Below, one piece after another: positions 1-4,329 of a stretch of DNA of 7,397 bases. The notes under the pieces were generated by a model, which saw nothing but the letters and a program-made list of their open reading frames with translations, searched no databases and had not been told where the DNA came from. A program made the translations under genes and the position numbers. Numbering within the stretch: position 1 is the stretch's first letter; every line of letters begins with the position of its first letter. Origin of the DNA: CAYXWH01 sp964468755 (lineage in GTDB: Bacteria > Chloroflexota > Dehalococcoidia > Dehalococcoidales > RBG-16-60-22); contig CAYXWH010000064.1 in assembly GCA_964468755.1 (NCBI GenBank), positions 1 through 7,397 of the forward strand, read 5' to 3'.

Positions 1-10
1 TACTACCTTT

Positions 11-42
11 GTTAAATATAATTAACGTTATATAATTCTAAC
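11..42. promoter_or_regulatory. Operator-like element, copy 1: two abutting GTTA-N8-TAAC palindromes
   Basis: The element reads GTTA-N8-TAACGTTA-N8-TAAC, so it is two 16-bp palindromes (11-26 and 27-42) placed end to end, and the whole 32 bp is also symmetric about its central CG. A second copy with the same architecture lies at 123-154. The spacers are AT-rich and not conserved in symmetry, as expected for a site read by a dimeric helix-turn-helix regulator at its half-sites. It covers the -10 box and predicted start of a leftward promoter, a position suited to repression. I cannot name the regulator from this sequence. Confidence 0.55.
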
Positions 43-62
43 ATAAACTACCGGTTTGTCAA
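35..62 (-). promoter_or_regulatory. Leftward sigma-70-like promoter overlapping operator copy 1
   Basis: On the minus strand a perfect -35 box TTGACA (57-62) is followed after 16 bp by TAGAAT (35-40, five of six consensus bases). The sequence TGT directly before TAGAAT gives an extended -10 (TGN). The start point would fall near 28, inside the GTTA/TAAC element, and transcription would leave the window to the left. The gene it serves is not visible. Confidence 0.55.
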
Positions 63-122
63 TACTATTTATAGATATTGGCGGGGATTGGTAGGCGTTC
101 TACGGCGCGATGGTCGGCTTAT

Positions 123-154
123 GTTATATATTGCTAACGTTATCTAATTCTAAC
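123..154. promoter_or_regulatory. Operator-like element, copy 2: two abutting GTTA-N8-TAAC palindromes
   Basis: This copy has the same GTTA-N8-TAACGTTA-N8-TAAC plan as 11-42, with palindromes at 123-138 and 139-154. Over 35 bp (11-45 versus 123-157) I count about 30 matches, and over the last 23 bp only one mismatch. The outer arms here extend to TATGTTA/TAACATA (120-126 and 151-157). The copies are 112 bp apart. This copy also contains TGTTAGAAT on the minus strand (147-155), an extended -10, but I see no good -35 box upstream of it. Confidence 0.55.
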
Positions 155-182
155 ATATAGCCACAGGCATAATGGATTTTCC

Positions 183-210
183 CCTGATGGGCGGCGAACC
201 AGCCATCAGG
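183..210 (-). terminator. Hairpin just downstream of the 82-residue membrane protein gene
   Basis: An 8-bp perfect stem (CCTGATGG / CCATCAGG) begins about 8 bases after the stop codon at 218-220. In the minus-strand RNA the 12-base loop can fold further: after one C-C mismatch come three more pairs capped by a UUCG tetraloop. The following bases (GGAAAATCC) are not a U tract, so this is not a textbook intrinsic terminator. It may be a weak or factor-assisted terminator, or a 3'-end stabilising structure for the two-gene transcript. Confidence 0.4.
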
Positions 211-217
211 TGGGACG

Positions 218-466
218 CTAGCCGGGCCAGCCAAAAAACATGAGGGCGAAGAAGGCATGCACGACCACTGATACCCAGAAAATCCACCATATATAACAGT
301 GTAGCTTGAAAAAGCGCCTGTATGATGGGTACCTGATGAGTCGGTCAGCTATTCGTAAGCCGGGGAGACACCGGCATGACCCGAATACCAGTATGGCGGT
401 TACCAGATTTATGATGCCCAGTACGAAAATCAATCTGCCGGCTATAAGTGACTGAAAAATGTCCAT
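218..466 (-). CDS. Small two-helix membrane protein with paired histidines, putative haem-b partner of the DOMON lipoprotein
   Basis: The 82-residue protein is not recognised as a named family. It has two hydrophobic helices, about residues 8-30 and 55-80, joined by a strongly basic loop (several Arg and Lys between 38 and 54). By the positive-inside rule the loop is cytoplasmic and both ends are outside. The second helix carries H56 and H70, 14 residues apart, the spacing that places two haem ligands on one helix in cytochrome b proteins. Cys residues occur at 31, 33 and 57. The first helix has no His, so a bis-His haem would need a second copy or a partner. The start ATG is supported by a strong Shine-Dalgarno sequence (GGGGGGTGAT, about 4 bases before the ATG). 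It begins 31 bp after the stop of the DOMON gene on the same strand, so the two are probably one operon. Haem binding and electron transfer are inferences; a plain membrane anchor or chaperone is an alternative. Confidence 0.75.
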   Translation of the reverse strand: MDIFQSLIAGRLIFVLGIINLVTAILVFGSCRCLPGLRIADRLIRYPSYRRFFKLHCYIWWIFWVSVVVHAFFALMFFGWPG

Positions 467-497
467 GTATCACCCCCCAATTGTGGTTAAGGTGATT

Positions 498-1154
498 TTA
501 CAGTGTTATCTCTCCGTAGCCTCGGGCAGCGTGTCTTCCCTGCAGTCCGTCGGCTGAGCCGTAAGCCCATATAATTTTGTTGGTCCCCTTGGCAAGCGCC
601 AGGTCATACGTGTCACCGGTGTTAAGGGCCCGCTTGAATTCAATGGTGGTGGAGCCATCGTCTTCGCTACCGCCAAACTCAAGGATATCATTGGTGCCAC
701 CGAGTTCGGTGTCCGGTGAGTGAGGACCGAAATCACCGGTGCTAAATAAGTCCAGAACCGTGGCTTCTCCGTCCTGGACGAAACCGAATACCATGTCGGC
801 GTCTTTCATCCGGGAGCCGGGCTGGATGCCCACCGAGACAAATCCGGTGGTCGGGGCGCTTATACCGATATAGGCGTACCGGTCATCACTCCGCCAGAAT
901 ATCCGGTAATCACCAAATTGCTGGTTGCCGGTGTATTCCCGCACCTTGATGATACCATCGGCGGCCCACACTTCCGCGGGTTCCGGCATTGTTGGCGCGG
1001 GCGGTGGAGCTGGTTCGGGGGTTGGCGCCGGTGCTGGCTCCGGAGTCGGGGCTGTCGCCTCTTCGGCACAGGAGAACAAACCGACGGGAATAATGAGAAG
1101 AACAATGGCAAAACCGCTAGAAATAACCCGGAAAGCAACACCCCGTCTCTTCAT
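498..1154 (-). CDS. DOMON-domain lipoprotein, putative extracytoplasmic b-type cytochrome
   Basis: The 218-residue protein starts with a basic n-region (MKRR) and a hydrophobic stretch, and ends the signal with a lipobox L26-F-S-C29, so it should be lipid-anchored outside the cytoplasmic membrane. Residues 33-61 form a low-complexity Pro/Ala/Thr/Glu linker. Residues 62-218 match a DOMON fold: a Trp-rich early strand (W63, W87), the central segment SRMKDADMVFG (114-124), a mid-domain D-rich region, then WAYGS and GRHAARG near the C-terminus. In haem-binding DOMON domains such as that of cellobiose dehydrogenase the ligands are one Met and one His; M116 and H208 are in the expected places. The start is supported by GGGAGGTG about 4 bases upstream. 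Its own promoter is at 1202-1230, and the downstream gene encodes a small His-bearing membrane protein, which suggests electron transfer. The domain call is strong; haem binding is inferred, because some DOMON domains bind sugars instead. Confidence 0.85.
   Translation of the reverse strand: MKRRGVAFRVISSGFAIVLLIIPVGLFSCAEEATAPTPEPAPAPTPEPAPPPAPTMPEPAEVWAADGIIKVREYTGNQQFGDYRIFWRSDDRYAYIGISAPTTGFVSVGIQPGSRMKDADMVFGFVQDGEATVLDLFSTGDFGPHSPDTELGGTNDILEFGGSEDDGSTTIEFKRALNTGDTYDLALAKGTNKIIWAYGSADGLQGRHAARGYGEITL
972..1058 (-). repeat. Pro/Ala/Glu-rich linker repeat in the DOMON lipoprotein
   Basis: Residues 33-61 contain the unit APTPEPAP twice in tandem, followed by a looser Pro-Ala stretch. It links the lipidated Cys29 to the folded domain and would let the domain reach away from the membrane. 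Such linkers vary in length between strains. Confidence 0.7.
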
Positions 1155-1201
1155 GCTGCACCTCCCGTTGCGTTGCCCGGAACAATAGAATTGTGGACTT
1201 G

Positions 1202-1230
1202 AGTTTAATGCTTATTGGTCAGGTTGTCAA
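1202..1230 (-). promoter_or_regulatory. Promoter for the DOMON/membrane protein operon
   Basis: On the minus strand a perfect TTGACA (1225-1230) is separated by 17 bp from TAAACT (1202-1207, four of six consensus bases). The start would be near 1195, giving a leader of about 40 bases before the ATG at 1154. A short inverted repeat ACAAT-AGA-ATTGT (1182-1194) lies at the predicted start and could be an operator half-site pair, although it is short enough to arise by chance. Confidence 0.55.
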
Positions 1231-1272
1231 TACGGTTGTAAAAACGGTATCTGGAGGCTGATTCAATTTCTT

Positions 1273-1395
1273 ATCAGCCGGCATGGTGGTGCTGTGCCCG
1301 TTTCTCCTCAAATGGTCTTGACGGGGACATTTGGAAAACCTATAGTATGCAGTACCAAATCAAGAAAGCGGCCATACAATAGTTTGCCGGCTGAT
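1273..1395. repeat. 11-bp perfect inverted repeat bracketing the rightward promoter
   Basis: ATCAGCCGGCA (1273-1283) and TGCCGGCTGAT (1385-1395) are exact reverse complements. Their midpoint (about 1334) almost coincides with the middle of the -35/-10 promoter at 1318-1346. Each arm contains a small palindrome, GCCGGC. The arrangement could be a pair of regulator sites flanking the promoter. The downstream arm could also pair locally with CAGCC (1402-1406) in the leader RNA. Confidence 0.4.
1318..1346 (+). promoter_or_regulatory. Promoter for the rubredoxin-ThDP enzyme gene
   Basis: TTGACG (1318-1323) and TATAGT (1341-1346) match the sigma-70 consensus at five of six bases each, with the ideal 17-bp spacer. 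The start would be near 1353, leaving a leader of about 88 bases. The in-frame upstream codon at 1294 lies before this promoter, so translation from there would not occur on the main transcript. Confidence 0.7.
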
Positions 1396-1422
1396 GAAGG
1401 ACAGCCAATCAGGGGAGAATAC

Positions 1423-1433
1423 GGGAGAGGAGG
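1423..1433 (+). promoter_or_regulatory. Ribosome binding site that fixes the start at 1441
   Basis: GGGAGAGGAGG lies 7 bases before the ATG at 1441 and is a strong Shine-Dalgarno match. It decides between the ATG at 1441 and the longer reading frame that opens at 1294. The ATG at 1441 also begins exactly at a standard rubredoxin N-terminus (MKRYRCTVC). Confidence 0.85.
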
Positions 1434-1440
1434 TTCCACC

Positions 1441-3198
1441 ATGAAGCGGTATCGGTGCACGGTCTGCAACTACATCTATGACGAACAAAAAGAGGGGAAA
1501 GCATTCTCGGCATTACCCGATGACTGGGCGTGCCCGGTGTGCAACGCTCCCAAAAGCGCCTTTGTCCTGTTATCCGAAGCGGTAGCCGGGAAGCGGGAAG
1601 CCGGAAAGACTGTTTCTGAGGTCCTGGTCGACCAGATGGCGGAGTGGGGAATAAAGTACGTGTTCGGCATACCGGGAACATCATCGCTGGGCCTGGTGGA
1701 CGCGGTAAGGAAAAATGAGCGGCTGGCCTACATCCAGGTGCGGCATGAACAGACGGCTGCCTTTATGGCTTCCGCCTACGGTAAACTGACCGGGCACATT
1801 GCCGCCTGTATGACCGTGGCCGGTCCGGGCGCCACCAATCTCGCCACCGGCTTGTATGATGCCAGTCTGGACCATGCCCCGGTTTTAGCCCTCACCGGAC
1901 TGGTGAAACGGCAGTTGATTGGACCGGGCTCATTTCAGGAAATTGACCAGCACTCCTTCTTTGAGCCAATCTGCGTCTTCAACAAGGTTCTCATGGCTGA
2001 GGCGCAGACCCCGACGCTGACCACGCTGGCAATCAAGCACGCGCTGGTGGAGAGAGGAGTCTCCCATCTCAGTATCCCCAATGATATTCAAAAACTACCC
2101 TGTGATGCCGGCATTTTGCCCATGGAAGGCAGAATACCCAACCGGAATATAGCCCAGAGCGGGACGCTTATCAGGAAAGCGGCGGCGGTTATTGATGGTG
2201 CGGAACGCCCGGCTATCATCGCCGGGTTTGGGGCTATGGGGCAGGGGGAGACGCTGCTGCGGCTTGCCCGGAAGATTTCGGCGCCAGTCGTGACCACCTT
2301 CCGGGGGAAGGGGGTCATTGATGAAGGCGATGAGCTTTACGTCGGCAGTCACGGTACCATTGGCTCAACCGCGGCGGCGAGTTTGGTGCGGGCAAGCGAC
2401 CTGTTGATAGTGGTCGGCTCATCGTTTTCCGATATGACCCAGATTCCGGGAAAGAGGATGATTCAGGTTGATATCGACCCCATGATGATCGCCAAGAGTT
2501 ACCCGGTCGAGGTCGGGCTGTGGGGCAATAGCAGTGAGGTGCTGCCTCAATTAACCGCCGTAGTTAAGGAGAAGAAGAACGATGCCTATCTGGCGGAAAT
2601 ATCCCGGTTAAAGACCGAGTGGCTTGAGCAGCTCAACCGGGAGGCTGACTCCACCCGGCTCCCGGTACGGCCGCAGTACATCATCAAGGTGTTGAATGAC
2701 CTGTTGCCCGGCGATGCGGTCATTGCCCTGGATATCGGCGACAATGGCTGGTGGTTTGGCCGAAACTTCTGGATGAGACCCGGGCAAAAGATGGTCATGT
2801 CCGGGTACCTGGCTTCAATGGGCACCGGGCTGCCCGCTGCGCTGGCGGCAAAGCTCGCTTTTCCGGAGCGACCGGTGGTCTGCATTACCGGAGATGGCGG
2901 CTTTACCATGGTCATGGGTGACTTTCTCACCGCGGTGAAGTATGAGCTGCCGGTGAAGCTGTTCCTGTTTAATAACCGGCAGCTCGGCATGATAATGCAG
3001 GAACAGAAGGTCGAGAACTATCCCAACTGGCAGACTGACCTGTATAATTGCGACTTCGCGGAGTATGCGCAGACCTGCGGTGGCACCGGCATGAAGGTGA
3101 CCGGTCCCGGTGAACTGGCCGGCGCGGTGGCAACAGCGCTGGCGGCTGACGGCCCGGTGATTGTGGATATCGATACTGACCCGAGGCGGTTCGTATAG
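1441..3198 (+). CDS. Rubredoxin domain fused to a pyruvate oxidase/acetolactate synthase-like ThDP enzyme
   Basis: The 585-residue soluble protein has no signal peptide. Residues 1-46 are a rubredoxin domain with a Cys4 iron site (C6, C9, C31, C34). The loop between the Cys pairs is about 8 residues shorter than in classical rubredoxins. Residues 57-225 are the ThDP PYR domain with the catalytic Glu in RHEQ (E103) and a pyruvate-oxidase-like segment IGPGSFQE (160-167). Residues 240-372 are the central domain that binds FAD in relatives (VDIDP at 343-347). Residues 412-585 are the PP domain, with the GDG...NN thiamine-diphosphate/Mg motif (484-486 and 511-512). The family includes pyruvate oxidase PoxB, acetolactate synthase and related 2-oxo acid decarboxylases, and the sequence feels closest to the pyruvate oxidase branch. 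It lacks a C-terminal membrane-binding tail like that of E. coli PoxB. The rubredoxin may take the electrons from 2-oxo acid oxidation (inference). No small regulatory subunit gene for acetolactate synthase is present nearby. The substrate is uncertain. Confidence 0.88.
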   Translation: MKRYRCTVCNYIYDEQKEGKAFSALPDDWACPVCNAPKSAFVLLSEAVAGKREAGKTVSEVLVDQMAEWGIKYVFGIPGTSSLGLVDAVRKNERLAYIQVRHEQTAAFMASAYGKLTGHIAACMTVAGPGATNLATGLYDASLDHAPVLALTGLVKRQLIGPGSFQEIDQHSFFEPICVFNKVLMAEAQTPTLTTLAIKHALVERGVSHLSIPNDIQKLPCDAGILPMEGRIPNRNIAQSGTLIRKAAAVIDGAERPAIIAGFGAMGQGETLLRLARKISAPVVTTFRGKGVIDEGDELYVGSHGTIGSTAAASLVRASDLLIVVGSSFSDMTQIPGKRMIQVDIDPMMIAKSYPVEVGLWGNSSEVLPQLTAVVKEKKNDAYLAEISRLKTEWLEQLNREADSTRLPVRPQYIIKVLNDLLPGDAVIALDIGDNGWWFGRNFWMRPGQKMVMSGYLASMGTGLPAALAAKLAFPERPVVCITGDGGFTMVMGDFLTAVKYELPVKLFLFNNRQLGMIMQEQKVENYPNWQTDLYNCDFAEYAQTCGGTGMKVTGPGELAGAVATALAADGPVIVDIDTDPRRFV

Positions 3199-3211
3199 TT
3201 GTCTACCCATA

Positions 3212-4327
3212 TCAAGCCAGGGTCTTCCGGATCCTGGATGCGGCCAGGATAAGGGTGACTATTCCCATAGCTGCCAGGATAGCCGCCTCCTGCCACAGGT
3301 GCTCTATGCCTACTCCTTTCACCACGATGCCACGCAGGATGCGCAGGTAGTAGGTGAGCGGCAGTAATGCCGCTATCCACTGGGCTACCTTCGGCATCGA
3401 TTCCACGGGGAAGATGAAACCGCTCAGGAAAATGGTGGGCGCCAGCACCATGGCGCTGGCCTGAAATGCCTGGAACTGGTTCTGGCATGCCGCCGAGATA
3501 AGCAGCCCGATACCCAGTGAAAACATGAGGAAGAGCGAACTGAGGGCGATAAGCAGCAGCAGGTTGCCCTGGATTGGCATACCGAAAACTACCACCGCCG
3601 TTGCCAGGATCAGCAGGACCTGGGCATAGCCAATGACTACGTAGGGAATGAGCTTGCCGATAATCAGTTCCCCGCGACCCAGGGGGGATATGTTCAGTTG
3701 CTCCATGGTCCCGTTCTCACGCTCGCGGACTATGGCGAGGGCAGTGAGCATAATGGTGATATTCTGGAGAAGAATGCCGACGAACCCGGGCAGGTAGAAA
3801 ATGGAGCTCTGCATTGCCGGGTTGTACCAGATACGGGGCTGCAGCGAGACCGGCAGACCCAGTTCCGCCACCTGGCTTTTACCCATCAGTTGGACACCCT
3901 GTGCCGCGGCAATGAGATTGGCGTTGGCGAGTGCCTGTATCCCTGTCCCCGGGTCTGAGCCATCGGCAAAGAACTGCACCTGCGTGCTGTCTCCGCGGTG
4001 CAGCCGGTGAGCATAGTCCGGGGGTATCACCAGAGCTACTTTGGCGTCACCGGATTCAATCCGTGTGGCTATCTCTTCATAGTTGAATCCGTAGTAGTTT
4101 ACCGAGAAAAATTCTGTCTCGTGGAAGCTGGAGATGAGCTGGCGGCTTTCCACCGTGTTACTGGCGTCCCAGACCACCAGCGAGACATCCTCAACATCAG
4201 TCCTGACGACAAAACCGAGAATACACATCTGGATTATCGGCAGTACCAGCACCATGGCCAGGGAACGTCGGTCACGCCGGAGCTGAACAAATTCCTTGAT
4301 AATAATGCTGACAATCCGTTGCCACAT
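3212..4327 (-). CDS. ABC-2 type exporter permease (YhhJ/YbhS/YbhR-like)
   Basis: The 371-residue integral membrane protein has the layout of this family: an amphipathic N-terminal segment, a first transmembrane helix at about 22-41, a large extracytoplasmic domain at about 42-175, then five helices (about 177-198, 224-249, 255-279, 291-309, 345-363). The motif RERENGTMEQL (201-211) is the conserved cytoplasmic segment after the second helix that contacts the ATPase in ABC-2 permeases. Its length is close to the roughly 370 residues of E. coli YhhJ, YbhS and YbhR. The start ATG has AAAGGAG 8 bases upstream, inside the end of the ATPase gene, and only 2 bp separate that gene's stop from this ATG, so translation is probably coupled. 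It is the last gene of the operon; its stop is 13 bp from the stop of the convergent ThDP-enzyme gene. The substrate is unknown. No second permease follows. Confidence 0.9.
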   Translation of the reverse strand: MWQRIVSIIIKEFVQLRRDRRSLAMVLVLPIIQMCILGFVVRTDVEDVSLVVWDASNTVESRQLISSFHETEFFSVNYYGFNYEEIATRIESGDAKVALVIPPDYAHRLHRGDSTQVQFFADGSDPGTGIQALANANLIAAAQGVQLMGKSQVAELGLPVSLQPRIWYNPAMQSSIFYLPGFVGILLQNITIMLTALAIVRERENGTMEQLNISPLGRGELIIGKLIPYVVIGYAQVLLILATAVVVFGMPIQGNLLLLIALSSLFLMFSLGIGLLISAACQNQFQAFQASAMVLAPTIFLSGFIFPVESMPKVAQWIAALLPLTYYLRILRGIVVKGVGIEHLWQEAAILAAMGIVTLILAASRIRKTLA

Positions 4328-4329
4328 GG

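Noticed and set aside
110..160. Sixteen-codon open frame in the left non-coding region
   Set aside because: It is very short, has no ribosome binding site, and lies across the palindromic element.
918..1202. Plus-strand Gly/Trp/Arg-rich open frame
   Set aside because: Its composition is simply the antisense of the Pro/Ala linker of the DOMON lipoprotein.
1294..1440. A 49-codon in-frame extension upstream of the rubredoxin-ThDP gene
   Set aside because: It overlaps a near-consensus promoter, has no domain similarity, and the ATG at 1441 has a strong ribosome binding site and begins a normal rubredoxin N-terminus.
1353..1440. Thiamine (TPP) riboswitch in the leader of the ThDP-enzyme gene
   Set aside because: The leader is under 90 bases and lacks the conserved CUGAGA and downstream core elements; only a 5-bp hairpin (1389-1406) is visible.
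3216..3237. CCAGG...CCTGG near the convergent stops as a bidirectional terminator
   Set aside because: The stem is only 5 bp, it is inside the permease coding end, and no U tract follows on either strand.
3018..3488. Open frame of 156 codons on the minus strand spanning the convergent junction
   Set aside because: It overlaps the conserved C-terminus of the ThDP enzyme and the C-terminus of the permease in another frame, so it is a shadow.
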